NCBI GenBank assembly: GCA_035235625.1 | Contig: CP141146.1 | Coordinates: 3,528,501 to 3,592,500 of the forward strand | Origin: Saururus chinensis | Lineage: Eukaryota; Streptophyta; Magnoliopsida; Piperales; Saururaceae | Length of the DNA: 64,000 nucleotides | Direction: 5' to 3' | Part shown: piece by piece, positions 1-10,743 of the stretch | Position numbering within the stretch: position 1 is the first letter of the stretch | How the letters are laid out: each line of letters starts with the position of its first letter | Program-made: the position numbers and the translations under genes | Notes under the pieces: generated by a model | The model's database searches: none | Told to the model about the DNA's origin: nothing | What the model saw: only the letters and a program-made list of their open reading frames with translations

Positions 1-263
1 AATGTTACTAATTTTTCTGTTTCTATTTATTCGGGGCCCTTTGTAGATTGATCACGAAAGTTTTGATTTCGGTTTCTCACTAAATAGTTGACTTCTATAC
101 TCGTTTCACCATCTTCCTTTGTATGTGAAGTCGGCATGTACAGGCCTTTCATTTTTGTTTGTTTTCATATTTTTGTGGTAAAGATATGTTTGTTAATTTA
201 TTAGAACAGTATGTCAATCAGTATATTAAACGACTCCCCTGTATCTTTGTTTATTATCAACAG

Positions 264-349
264 GAGTGTCTGACTTCAATGGCTACCTTCTGATTAAAAC
301 AATTGTTAACGACTTCTACATGGTATGGGACAGGGCCAGGAAGTCTTAA
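264..349 (+). CDS. Possible last exon of a gene starting upstream of the window
   Basis: A T-rich, intron-like stretch ends in a CAG acceptor at 261-263. After it one frame stays open for 27 codons to a TAA at 347-349. The peptide starts VSDFNGYLL and ends MVWDRARKS; its mix of hydrophobic and charged residues looks like real protein rather than random translation. I do not recognise the family. The frame needs one base from the preceding exon to finish the first codon. No other exon lies in the window, so this could also be chance. If real, the 3' UTR would run into the following few hundred bases. Confidence 0.35.
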
Positions 350-2794
350 TTCAGACACCAACCAATACAAAAAAGCATTAGTTGGGTTTCAACGCCCCTG
401 CGCCATGGCCGAGCTCAAAGCCAGAAAGGAGATGCGAAGCAGTTGGGGAGACGAATGATCTCATCCCGCACCTATAGATGGAAGGGACGGCCGAGCTTTC
501 CTGTTGATATAGCACACGTCTTCGCCATTGTTGCCACCTGATGGGAAGTTTCTTGCATTTATTATACTCTGCTTAATGAATGAACATTCAACTGTGACGG
601 GCTGGTTCCTTCTGCTGCAGACAAGCTGGTCATGTTGACCAGCCGAAAGTTTTCTGGTACTGACTTTGATATTGTGCTGCAGTAGTCCTCATAATAGGTT
701 ACCTGATTAAGTAAAAGTGCTTAATTCCCTAGTCTTGGTAGCTTAGGCTGACGTTGATTCAAAGCTTTTACCACATCCAATTCCAAGTTCTACGGTTCTA
801 CCTTCAAAGTTCATATTTATTCTGCGTGAAAGAACCGTTGCCACCCAAACTAACGGAAGTTTGAACAGAAGTGCGTGCTCATGGACGAAAACGAACGCTC
901 CAAAGATGTTCGTAGCCGTCTGCTATATGCATACCTTCTTCTTGTCTGCATTATGTTTTGTCAAAGTCCATTTTGATACGGGCAGATGAGGATGGATACA
1001 AGCATATATTTATTGTTATTTTAAAAAAGTCAATTCTCATAGTTCAAAAGCTATGTAGTATAACATGTTATATAGTTATTGGATTCTTATTATTTTACTA
1101 TTTATTATTGCCAAATCGAGGATTTTGAAGAACCTTACACGCTGAAGTTCTACTCGGAATATTTAATTTTTCCGGTTAGTTTCGTGTTGGACAAGTGTGG
1201 GGAATTTGGAGTCATGAGCATATCCGGTTAGTTATAAATCGTAGTCGTCAATTTGTATTCTTGTGGTTGGAGAGGACTGAGAACCAAGAATTGAGAACGA
1301 GTCAAATGTCACGTCGACTATGGAGAGAGGACGGAATCTAACGCTTACTGCCCTTGCCATGCAAAGTCACGGATTTGCCCTCCATAAACATCATAATGCC
1401 TCCCCGGGTTTCCTCCATTTAATAGCCACGTCGATTACCTGGTTATTAATTTGTTTTTTATGTTTTTTAATACAATTAGAAATGGAGGTATACGGCAAGT
1501 AAGAAACCCAGATAATAAATTGTACTTAATTCGGATTACTCAATGAGAAAAGGACTTTTTGTGAGAAATGAATGCAGTTAAGAGTCTTCCTAATTGAACG
1601 ACATGCAGGCTAAGCACTTTTAATTTGAAGATAAGTATAGGGGAACGCTAGATAAGGCAAAACACTTAAAGGAAGGTTTAATTGAATTTTTAATTGGATT
1701 AAGACTCTTTAGAGATAAGTTTGGGTAGTTTATGGACTAGTTTCTTATTTATAATAGGGTAAGGAAGTAAGATTCTAAATTTGTAATTAAAGGGGCATAC
1801 TAATACTAGTATGATTAGGCTTTCCGACATCTTCTCTATATAAGGGGCATTATGACAAGTTGGGCATAATAATCCATGTATTCAAAAGAGCTCAAAAAAT
1901 TTACAAAGGTAGATTAAGAGTTTTGGCAATAATTTTAAAGGATTATTGGGTAACGAACACTTCATTGGCGATTTAAAAGAGCTATTGTAATATAACTCAA
2001 CTAAGAGACAAATCATATTTAACATCTTAGTAAGGCTTGAAGTTGACTCAACCAAGGGAGAGACTATTAAGCAAAATAGCTGAGAGGGAACGGGTTTGAG
2101 AGCAAGGTAGGGGCCTTAATATTATAACCTATAGTGCTAAATATAGGTTTTGGGAAACGGTCATCTTTTTTCTTTATCTTTTTCTCAACATTGTGCTTAT
2201 GTGGATGGGTGTATACTTGGGTAAAATAAGGGGGTAAGTTGTTGGTTGTGCTTGGCAGCCAGACTATCACGCTTGTGAATGCTAGGCTCAACTTCAAGCC
2301 TATGAGACTAACCATAATCAAATCTTATCACAACAGGGCAACTAATAGGTGACCAACTAAGCGAAAAAGTAGAAGGTAATTGAAATATTTATGAATTTTA
2401 AATGACATGATATATTTTAAAATTTTAAAATAAGTAAAAGGCATAAGAGGAGTCCAATTAGAATGAGTCACCATAGATTGGAGGAGGATGGAAGCTGATA
2501 TTCTTTTTTTTTTCTATACTAAAAATATGCTTCAGCCTTTGTTTGGATAAAAAAAGATAAATATATTTTTGGTGTAGAAAAAATAAAATAAAAATATAAC
2601 TTTTTTAAAAGGGACCAACTTGGGTAAGGGAGTATTTTTTATCCCCATATATTATGAGCTTAGTATAAAGACCATATTCAAATTATTCATATGTATGTGA
2701 GATGACAGACACACACATGCGCTAACTCTCGTTAGCATCAGAGATACTAATGCTAACTTACAATAATATATGTATATGTGTAGTCATTCTTAAA
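350..2794. other. Intergenic, AT-rich, no gene recognised
   Basis: The first few hundred bases may be 3' UTR of the upstream gene. The rest is AT-rich with many stops in all frames. I saw no conserved domain, terminal repeat or tandem array. The last several hundred bases would hold the upstream regulatory region of the phospholipase gene. Confidence 0.5.
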
Positions 2795-2802
2795 TATAAA
2801 TA
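2795..2802 (+). promoter_or_regulatory. Candidate TATA box of the PLA1 gene
   Basis: TATAAATA lies about 340 bases before the phospholipase start codon, leaving room for a long 5' UTR. That leader contains at least one upstream ATG, at 2935, in another frame that overlaps the main start. A transcript start near 2830 is inferred, not seen. Confidence 0.45.
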
Positions 2803-3142
2803 GCTGGCGAATGTTCATTATGGTCGGCTCGTGGTAAATAAAGAACATAGAAAAGGCTTTGTCAGCAAAGTTTGTCGCCAAGTTTCAGCACCTCATAGAG
2901 GGGCAAGATGGTAACTACGTAGGAGATTTCCCAATTGTGGGAGGGCACATCCGTATTTTCATCTCCAAATGGCGGCTACTTGACCAAGATACGCGGTGCT
3001 ATAATACAGTGCAGCAGAGCGATCGCAAAGGACTGCCCATTCTTTGATCCATCTCCATCCATCGTCAAGGCAGAGCGTTCCAGCACCTCCTCGGATTTAC
3101 GACCAGCTCCGTCGGACTTGAGAAAAGCCTCGTCTTCTGCAA

Positions 3143-4711
3143 ATGCAGTTGGGTGCTACTTCAGGTCCCTTGTTGGCCAAACCATCCTTCCGGCTGGGCC
3201 GCACCCCCTCCATCTCCCGCTTCTTCCCTCTAAACTCCTCCTTCCAACCTCGCGCCTCCACCCTTACAGCAGAGAGGCCACCTTCCCTCGTCTCCTCCCG
3301 ACCCATCTCCTCCACCGACTCCTCCCTCCGCACCCACATCTCCAACCTCGACAAACTCCTTCTCTACAACCAAAGACCCCTCCCACCCGACGGCACCGAT
3401 CCCGCCACCCCACGGGAGAGCCAGCCCAGAGGCGTCCTCCACGGCTTCAACCTCGCTGGCATATGGCCCGGCTCCAAGCAGATCGAGGAGATGTCTCCTC
3501 GCAACCTTAACAAACTCAAGCGCCTCCTCTCCCGCACCAACGATTACTCGCCCCGCAACTCCATCGCCGCCCGGTGGGCTGACTACCACGGCCGCCACGA
3601 CTGGGCAGGCCTGCTTGACCCGCTGGACGAGAACCTCCGCCGTGAGATCGTCCGCTACGGGGAGTTCGTCCAGGGCGCATACCACACCTTCAACTCCGAT
3701 CCGGCCACCACTGCCACGTCCGCTCCCGGCGACCGGCTCGTCTCCATCCCAGATAGGGCCTTTCGTGTCACCCGCAACCTCTACGCCACCTCCTCCCTCC
3801 GCATCCCGGAATGGATCCAGGACATGGCCCCAGAGTGGATGACTCAGCGGTCCAGCTGGGTCGGCTACGTCGCCGTCTGTGACGACCCGCGCGAGATAGC
3901 CCGCATGGGCCGGCGGGACATCGTCATCGCCCTCCGCGGGACCTCCACCTGCCTTGAGTGGGCCGAGAACGCCCGGGCCAACCTTGTTTCCGTCCCGGCG
4001 GAAAACGGGCCCAGCCAACAGAAGGGGACTGAACCCAAGGTGGAATGCGGGTTCTGGAGCCTCTACAAGACCCGCGGGGCCCACGTCCAGAGCCTGTCCG
4101 AGTCCATATTAGAGGAGGTGAAGCGGCTCATGGAACAGTACAAGGGGGAGCAGCTGAGCATCACCGTGACCGGGCACAGCCTGGGGGCGGCGCTGGCCTT
4201 GCTGGCGGCGGACGAGTTGAGCACATGTGAGGCGGAGGGGGTGCCTCCGATTGCGGTGATCTCGTTCGGGGGCCCGCGGGTGGGCAACCGGGGGTTCGTG
4301 GACCGTGTGAGGGACAATGGCGTGAAGGTGCTGCGCGTGGTGAACACTAGGGACGTGATCACGCGGGTCCCGGGCCTGCCCGTGGACGAGGGCTCCTCGC
4401 ACGTGCATGACGCCTGGGGGTATTCGCACGTGGGCAGCGAGCTCCGGCTCGATAGCAAGGCCTCGCCATTCCTGAGGCCGGACGCGGACGTGGCCTGCTG
4501 CCATGACCTAGAGGCCTACTTGCACCTGGTGGACGGGTTCTTGGGGTCCAATTGCCCGTTTAGGGACAACGCCAAGAGGCCCATATGGAAGCTGCTTAAT
4601 GAGCAGACGTCCAACGTGAAGAAGTTGTACGCGAGCAAGGCCAAGGACCTGACGCTGAGTTTGGAGAGAGTCAGGATGCAGACTGTAGGTTGCTTGGCCA
4701 GTCCCTCATGA
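3143..4711 (+). CDS. Class I phospholipase A1, plastid-targeted (PLA1-I / DAD1-like lipase)
   Basis: An intact, intronless 522-residue lipase_3 enzyme. The family releases sn-1 fatty acids from plastid glycerolipids and can feed jasmonate synthesis. The first ~90 residues are rich in Ser, Arg, Pro and Leu with few acidic residues, as expected of a chloroplast transit peptide. A family block with ARWADYHG and a WAGLLDPLD segment precedes the lipase core. The nucleophile motif is GHSLG with Ser346; Asp404 (in NTRDVITRVPG) and His454 (in CCHDLEAYLH) complete the predicted triad. The length is normal for plastid PLA1-I enzymes, nearer PLA1-Igamma than DAD1 itself, but I cannot settle the subgroup. 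The coding region is very GC-rich, so long antisense and shifted frames are open by composition only. AATAAA signals follow the stop. Confidence 0.93.
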   Translation: MQLGATSGPLLAKPSFRLGRTPSISRFFPLNSSFQPRASTLTAERPPSLVSSRPISSTDSSLRTHISNLDKLLLYNQRPLPPDGTDPATPRESQPRGVLHGFNLAGIWPGSKQIEEMSPRNLNKLKRLLSRTNDYSPRNSIAARWADYHGRHDWAGLLDPLDENLRREIVRYGEFVQGAYHTFNSDPATTATSAPGDRLVSIPDRAFRVTRNLYATSSLRIPEWIQDMAPEWMTQRSSWVGYVAVCDDPREIARMGRRDIVIALRGTSTCLEWAENARANLVSVPAENGPSQQKGTEPKVECGFWSLYKTRGAHVQSLSESILEEVKRLMEQYKGEQLSITVTGHSLGAALALLAADELSTCEAEGVPPIAVISFGGPRVGNRGFVDRVRDNGVKVLRVVNTRDVITRVPGLPVDEGSSHVHDAWGYSHVGSELRLDSKASPFLRPDADVACCHDLEAYLHLVDGFLGSNCPFRDNAKRPIWKLLNEQTSNVKKLYASKAKDLTLSLERVRMQTVGCLASPS

Positions 4712-4852
4712 GCCATGAAGAGTTCAGAGGTGGAGCTGGTACTGGTAGGGTACCTGCCAAATTACTCATCTCATCTCATGTACAAAGACACCAACTATTT
4801 ATTCATGTATTGGACTTGCGAAATTCTTTTATTATTGTTGACTTTTATTTGT

Positions 4853-4883
4853 AATAAACTTGTACATTGATGTACTTAATAAA
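4853..4883 (+). terminator. Poly(A) signals of the PLA1 gene
   Basis: Two AATAAA hexamers, at 4853-4858 and 4878-4883, lie about 140-170 bases after the stop codon in T/A-rich DNA, a usual plant 3' end arrangement. Confidence 0.5.
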
Positions 4884-5407
4884 TGGTAGCCATGGATGTT
4901 GGACTTGTTATATGGTTTCAATCTTGAGTTATGAAAAAAGTGCATTTCTTTTAACGGCTATTAATATGGAAACTGAGGGAGTATATATAATGTGCAATTT
5001 ACCTATCTTCATAAGTAAATTTGAATTCAAAAACATCTATTGGTAAACTGTTATCACAAGCAACATGTTAGTCTCTCCCTATCCTGCATTAATAGTTATA
5101 TTTAATCTTTCAAAATAAATTAAAATTAGTTTATTTTAAACAACTAATTAAATAGAGTTATTAAATTAGGCCAAGAAGATCGAGTATTATGTAACTTTAT
5201 GGAGTAATCAAAGTTAAATCATCTTTTAATTAATTCTATGAAACAATGACAAAAAGCATTAAAACCTTATGAAACGATTTTGAAATCAACTATAAATCCA
5301 TTTGAACCCCTTTTGAAATCATTAATAAAACCATGTTCATGGATGATGAGACTAACAAAGTTGTGGGACTATGGACAAATCGTGAGAACCTAAGTTAACT
5401 AATTAGA
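4884..5407. other. Intergenic AT-rich DNA, nothing recognised
   Basis: Low-GC sequence with stops in all frames; no domain, repeat array or RNA gene was seen. Confidence 0.5.
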
Positions 5408-5660
5408 CTAACAAAGTTCCCCTTGCATTCAAGTAGGTTGAATTGCGCCAGATTCTTTTTCAAACCTAGGTGGGGAGGAAAAGAGCGGACTGATGGCGGT
5501 GTGAGCTTGGGAGCCTTGCTGGGAGCCTGAGCTCGCGAATGTCGGTCACAGCGTAGAGCAAACCCACTACCTGATTTCAGGAAAGTTTTCACGCTGAAGC
5601 CACGAGAGTCCAACCTCGTGTTGAGGCCATTACAAGGCATTGAAATTTCCACTGCTCCTT
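5408..5660 (-). pseudogene. Fragment of an F-box/DUF295 gene
   Basis: On minus this stretch encodes pieces such as CNGLNTRLD and KNLAQFNLLECKGN. These line up with CNGLKQDW and KNLAQFSLIECKGD of the intact F-box/DUF295 gene at 44961-46091. The matching DNA includes the block around GAATTGCGCCAGATTCTTT and TGGGGAGGAAAAGAGCGGAC. Only about 85 codons of the propeller domain are present. There is no F-box, one extra T in a T-run shifts the frame relative to the intact gene, and the middle is diverged. It is a non-functional scrap, possibly from a family member other than the one in this window. Confidence 0.8.
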
Positions 5661-5722
5661 TGGGGTTTTGGAAGTTTAAAGGAAAATGCTTTGAGTAGTG
5701 CTATTTTTCTTCACGTCAGAAA

Positions 5723-5796
5723 ACTACTTCATCACTTTCACACACGTTAATGTTTGTGAGCTCCACACATCAATGGTGTGAAGGTGATGAAGTAGT
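5723..5796. repeat. Short imperfect hairpin
   Basis: ACTACTTCATCACTTTCACAC (5723-5743) pairs with GTGTGAAGGTGATGAAGTAGT (5776-5796), with one mismatch over 21 bases and a ~32-base loop. The string TCTTCACGTC occurs just outside on each side (near 5708 and 5812), as a MITE or target duplication might leave. It could also be a chance stem. Confidence 0.55.
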
Positions 5797-5901
5797 ATTT
5801 TAACGAGTAAATCTTCACGTCGTTAAAGTATTTTTCAAATATTTTACTAACCATTAAAGCTCTTAAATTTGGTTTCTAAGTTTCTTTCACACTACTCTTT
5901 T

Positions 5902-5943
5902 GATGTTGCAGGTAAGAAAGCCGATGTTGCAGGTAAGAAAGCC
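5902..5943 (+). repeat. 21-bp direct duplication
   Basis: Two exact 21-bp copies stand head to tail (5902-5922 and 5923-5943). Each contains GCAGGTAAG, which resembles an acceptor followed by a donor, but no exon can be tied to it. Confidence 0.7.
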
Positions 5944-6371
5944 GAGGCATTAGAGACAGTCACGGTGACTTATCTAGCTTAACTAGGCTTCCTTACCACA
6001 CGTCTTGGTGACCAACAATGGTAGACTATCACATCAGCTAAAAAGTGGTGAGAGAACTATGAGAACCGGTCCCGGCCCAAATCGGATGTAGTTGGGAAGG
6101 GGGAGGGGTTGGAGGATGAGCACAAGGAGGTTCGTCACGAGGGATCCGGCTGCTCCAAGGGCAGCAGTTGTGAAGTTTTCTTTTTCAGACTATGTTAGTT
6201 AATGACAATCCTGATACTAGTGTTGTTTGAGATGTTTACGAAAAAAATTCTCAGATTAATAGTTTGGATTAATGTAAGTCTTTATATTGGGTTTTTCACA
6301 CATGTCCACATTGGTCAGAGGACAACCGTTGTGCCTCCCCGGTATATAGGTAGACCTGACGCTGAATATGT
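5944..6371. other. Spacer between two gene scraps
   Basis: No gene recognised. A G-rich patch lies at 6080-6170. The region lies between the F-box scrap and the PLA1 3'-end scrap. Confidence 0.4.
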
Positions 6372-6490
6372 TGTTGCTTGGTCAGTCCACCATGAAGGAG
6401 TTCAGAGGTGGAGCTGGTAGGGTAGCTGGCAAATTAGTTATCTGATGTGGAAAGACAAGCCAACTCTTTATTACATGTAATCGGTGGCAA
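6372..6490 (+). pseudogene. Partial copy of the PLA1 gene 3' end
   Basis: The block from TTGCTTGGTCAGTCC through TTCAGAGGTGGAGCTGGTA and into ACTCTTTATTACATGT matches the end of the PLA1 coding region plus the first ~100 bases of its 3' UTR (about 4690-4807), with small indels. Only the last few codons are included, so it cannot encode enzyme. It is a same-strand duplicate about 1.7 kb downstream of its source. Confidence 0.8.
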
Positions 6491-7049
6491 GGACTTCATG
6501 GATGATAAGTGAACATTAATACACGTTGACGATTAAGTTTGTTTCACATTATACAATTAAGAGGAGGAAATCACTTAGTTGGAGATTGTATTCGGTTTCC
6601 TGTTGAATAACATGTGTCGCGTCAGACTGCTGGCCCTATGGCCGTTGAAAAAAAAATATTTAAAATAGTCTTACATATATTCTCACGTCGGGAGTTTTTT
6701 CATATTTTCTGGTTAAAGAATAAAATTTTTTATATTTTCTAAATTTTAAATAAAAATATTATATGACCTATTTATGGACAAAATTATCATTATATTTTCA
6801 CTATATCATATTTTAAAGTAAAAAATAATAAATAAATACCAAAATAGTATTGCACCGTTTTAGTGTACTGAGAATCATCGGTAGCAAACGGAACTTACCA
6901 GTAGGAGGTGACCAACGGTAACTCACCGGTGAACATCGATGAATAAGAAAAAAATATTTTTTGACACTGCAGACATTGTATGAGTGCTCCAAAGGCTGCA
7001 TTTCACAGAAACGATCATTCTTTTACACCGATAATAGATAGGATCGGTA
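6491..7049. other. AT-rich spacer, possible left flank of the MULE
   Basis: No gene seen. The left end and terminal inverted repeat of the MULE should lie in or near this stretch, but I could not identify a terminal repeat by eye. Confidence 0.4.
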
Positions 7050-7480
7050 TTTGCATCCATTATAACAGAAATATAGGCAATGATGATGTGTATATTGGTA
7101 GAATGACATTGTTGATGAACATTCATCTATTAGTGAGCTTCGGCAAGCTCTTGGGGTAAGTCAAAACACGACTTTCTATCAATGGTAATATCAGTTTGAA
7201 GTATTTAATTTCATCATCTCAATCATCTATGATATATGAATTTTAAGACGATGAGGACCTCCAATTAGTGTTCTCCATTTATAAAAAAACGAATAAGGAG
7301 GTGTTATCATTATATGTTAAGATGAAAGAGCCCAATAACGGTGATAAATCACCATCACCATCACCATTCGTTGAAAGGAACCAAACAGTCAATAGAGCTG
7401 AATTAGCGGTCGTAATGGCTCATCCAAGCTCTAATGTAGGATTTCATACTAGATTCAATAAAACTCAATTCACCTTTGAA
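7050..7480 (+). pseudogene. MULE transposase gene, N-terminal part (decayed)
   Basis: Frame-shifted plus-strand pieces resemble the N-terminal PB1-like region of plant MuDR-type proteins: NDDVYIG, then HSSISELRQALGVSQNTTF, then a DDEDLQLVFS-like stretch, then VLSLYVKM at about 7290-7325. This order is typical of the region ahead of the MuDR DNA-binding domain. Several frameshifts and stops interrupt it. The frame then reads through PSSNVGFHTRFNKTQF and loses its MULE character where the mitochondrial DNA begins. Confidence 0.6.
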
Positions 7481-9550
7481 ACTGTCGCGCAAGTGTGTCC
7501 ACACCCCCCAAACAAACTTGACGAGGAATCAATTATCGCGAACAAACACACCCCCTACGCACACCTAGGAGCACCCCTTCCTGCATATCCATATAAGAGC
7601 CGAGTAGGCGGGTCGAGGTCCTACGAGGTACCCACTACTCGAAGTACCCTCCCAAAAAAAAGATGTGTCTGTTCGGTTCTTCTTAGTTGGGTTGGGCGGG
7701 TTCGACCATAAATGTTATGCTTACGCACAAAACTACCCCTCTTCCCGATAGCTTCGCGGGGACTACTTACTTTACAACAACAGACAACCGCCTATAGGGG
7801 GTTTACTGCACAAGGCCCCTGCAGAGGAAAAGCTTTATCCCAGCGAATAAAAGATGCTCAGCTCCGCACAACAGTCACAGTAGGGCGAGCAGAGCGTACC
7901 CTTATAGATAGAGTAGAGAGGGGGAAAAAGGCCTTTTATTTTGAATCAAAGTAGGTCGCGACTGTTGTATTGTAGTCGGTCGGGGGAAGCTACCGCTTCT
8001 ACGACAGCTCCGCTTCCTCGTCTTGCTTCTGGCAAAGCTTCTACTTTGCTTGCTTCTCTCGCGCTTGCTTGCGCGAAGGCTTAGAGGCCTTTTCGCTAGG
8101 TCCAAAAGCGTCAGTCAAAGCGAAGCGTCAGTCAAAGCGAAAGATCTGATCCAACAGAAATCCTGCAGCGCAGCTGATATGCGGCTACGGCTAGGCGATC
8201 ATATCATGCCATATAAGATTTCATTATGGATAGAGATCCCCTAGATATAAAGATAGAATAGATGTTATAGCAGCACCCGAGCCCGAGAGAGGGATTTATT
8301 TCCCAGATGGATTGGTGAGCCCTGCTTTTTGTTTGCTCAAAAGGATTCAACAAGATCTGATTCGGCAAGATCATCTTTTCCATCTGGACAAAGAGCGAGG
8401 CACTGAACTGATCCGCTGCTTGAACCGATCCCGCTACTGCTCCTAAGGATTTGCCTCCATAGACTACTACTCCAGCGAAAGCGATAAACAGTGCGGTTTC
8501 TCATATTGAGAAATTCTTTCTAGTGGCATTCGATCACAGAAGCCCTTGACAGCTGCATAAATCACTAAAATTTGTTTTTCAATTTGAAGTGGTTCATATT
8601 GTGGTTGTTTGAGCACTTCTGTAAGTCTGGCGCCTCTATGTAGTAATGCCTGAGTAACTGCATCAAGGTCTGACCCAAATTGAGTAAAGGCGGCCACTTC
8701 GCGATATTGTGCCAATTCTAGTTTTAAACTATCACAAATTTGTTTCATAGCTTTCAACTGAGCGGCAGACCCGACTGACAGATAAGCCGACGTTAATAGC
8801 AGGTCTAATTTCGTGATAAAAGAGCTCTGTTTCCAAACAGATTTGTCCATCAGTAATTGAGATCACATTGGTGGGGATATAGGCCGAAACGTCTCCAGCT
8901 TGTGTTTCAATGACGGGTAAGGCGGTCAAGCTACCTGCTCCTGTCTGATCGTTTAGCGGCTCTTTCTAAGAGACGGGAATGTAAATAGAAAACATCCCCA
9001 GGAAAGCCTCACGGCCTAGTGGTCGGCATAAAAATAATGACATTTATCGATATGCCACTGTCTGTTTACTAAGATCATCATAGATGATTAATGCATGTAT
9101 TCTATTATCGCGGAAATATTCCCCCATGGCACACCCAAAATATGGGGCCAAAAATTGCAGAGGAGCAGGATCCGAAGTGGTGGCTGTTACAAGAATTGAA
9201 TATTCCAAAGCATTCGCTTTTGAAAGAATTTGTACTAATTGTGCTATAGTCGAGCGTTTCTGTCCAATTGCTACATAGACACAATACAATATCTCACTCT
9301 CATCGGTGCCCCTTGAGTTTATTTGCTTTTACCCCTTCGCTCCGGTTCTCTTAGCGATCGATATAAGGCCTTTTCCGCCCTTAAAATGTTTGTATAGCCT
9401 AAGAAGGACCGGACTCCCCCTCTTTCTCCTAAGCCTCTTTGTTCCTTTTTCTCTCTCTTCCGATCTGCGTATGGATGAATGAGCTGTGGTTTAGCAATTC
9501 TCGTGGGATTGCTGGATCCCTTCCTTGTCCGTAATCTTTAGATTATACGC
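7480..9550. other. Nuclear insertion of mitochondrial DNA (NUMT)
   Basis: The central part is an unmistakable mitochondrial atp1 fragment. Its flanks (about 7700-8460 and 9330-9545) differ in texture from the surrounding nuclear DNA and look like plant mitochondrial intergenic sequence, but only the atp1 part is proven by homology visible here. The insertion lies between the N-terminal and middle parts of the MULE transposase gene, so it entered after the MULE or within one of its introns. The outer boundaries are approximate. Confidence 0.7.
8467..9330 (-). pseudogene. atp1: Mitochondrial ATP synthase subunit alpha fragment
   Basis: On minus, three pieces give the middle to C-terminal part of mitochondrial F1 ATPase subunit alpha: [19 protein letters not shown] (upstream end near 9290), then [20 protein letters not shown] (about 8929-8850), then [12 protein letters not shown] to RISQYEK (8775-8490). 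Stops and frameshifts occur at about 8930-9043 and near 8770, where the frame changes between SRV and GSAAQ. Both ends of the protein are missing and sequence beyond RISQYEK is unrelated. The subunit normally binds nucleotide in the F1 head; this nuclear copy cannot. Confidence 0.92.
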
Positions 9551-9810
9551 AATTGGAATCTTTCGTGTACTAGAGACCATGATATATCGTGTTAAGGTAA
9601 AATCATATCATGTGAAGAAATAAAAACGTGTAATATATCGCATTAGTAATTATACGACATACACATGGGATATATCAATTATGAGTTACAACTTAGATAT
9701 AATAGCACGACATGCATTCATGTCGTGGTTTTGATAACACGTTTTGAAATGTAAGTGTGTTAACCGAATACACAATGTCGATTGATGTCGTATTTTTTTA
9801 ACACGATAAT
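9551..9810 (+). other. MULE intron or spacer rich in ACACGA/TCGTGT motifs
   Basis: AT-rich DNA containing TCGTGTTAAGG, ACGACATGCATTCATGTCGT and AACACGATAATG, ending in a good acceptor (TGCAATGCAG) just before an open coding segment. It is probably an intron of the transposase gene. Confidence 0.45.
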
Positions 9811-10547
9811 GTGCAATGCAGATTGGGAGAACCGGGAAACTTGCCCTCAACAAATCCATGCCAATCTTCTTTCACCAATCCAACAAGTACAAAACCTGAA
9901 ATAGAAGTTAATAAGAATAGATCAGAGGAATTGTCACCAACGATGGGTGGGAGAAGGGCTTTATTTGATAACTACGAACCTCCATACAACCCTTGTAATT
10001 ACGACAGTGAAGAAGGCGAAGAAGTTGAGAATATTTGGGGTGAAGATCAGTGGTACGATAATGATATAGTTAGCATGCAAAGTATATCTAAACATGAAGA
10101 ATTTATAAACAACGAGGCTCCCAGTAACGTTGATGTTGAGGCGGAGGCAGATTGAGATACATTTGATGATTTAAACATGTTGGAACCAAATATTGGTGAA
10201 GGCCAGCTAATGATGGGCGGTTTGCAAGCTAAGGATTACCAGAAGCTGCTCGGATTGGGTGCACATTTTCTAAGCCTATTGAATTTCAAGAGGGTCTTGA
10301 TCGACTTAGCAATAAAGGTGAATTTCATATACCGTGTTGTTGATGAAAACTGGAATACGTATGCCGCAAAGTGCTCCAATCATTCTTGTAACTAGAACAT
10401 AAGGGCTTCAAATATAGGAGATTATGTGACTGTCACGAGGTTAGTGTCGAATCATTCATGTGGAACCTAAAGGAAGTCAAATAACCATCCCCTAGCATAG
10501 CACCTTTAGATTGTGAGAAAGTGTTATGGCCTGTTTAAAGACTTTAT
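9811..10547 (+). pseudogene. MULE transposase gene, acidic linker and MuDR DNA-binding domain
   Basis: An acidic segment (NYDSEEGEEVENIWGEDQWY) is followed by LIDLAIKVNFIYRVVDEN, NTYAAKCSNHSC and VTVTRLVSNHSC. The pattern AI-x-Y-x-V then AKC-x3-C then LV-x2-HSC is that of the MuDR-family N-terminal DNA-binding domain. At least two in-frame stops interrupt it: TGA at 10153, and a TAG at 10393 where the family usually has Trp. The coding sequence ends abruptly where the LTR unit 10548-12438 is inserted. Confidence 0.75.
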
Positions 10548-10743
10548 TGTGGTACCCTGTGTTCCGATTACGCTTAACCTCAAAGGGTTAGGGGTAATTA
10601 TGTAATATATGTTAATTCTTTAAGGGTTTTAAGAGTTGAAACTTCCGTATTTGGTTAGAACTCGAAGTAACGAGCACAACACATCCAAGAACACTCAAAA
10701 CAAAGGTTGGGAACGAAAGTTACGACCTCGGGAAGCGAGCGAC

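Noticed and set aside
3230..4084. 284-codon antisense frame opposite the PLA1 gene
   Set aside because: It is open only because the lipase gene is very GC-rich at third positions; the peptide is low-complexity Gly/Val/Glu/Asp-rich with no domain.
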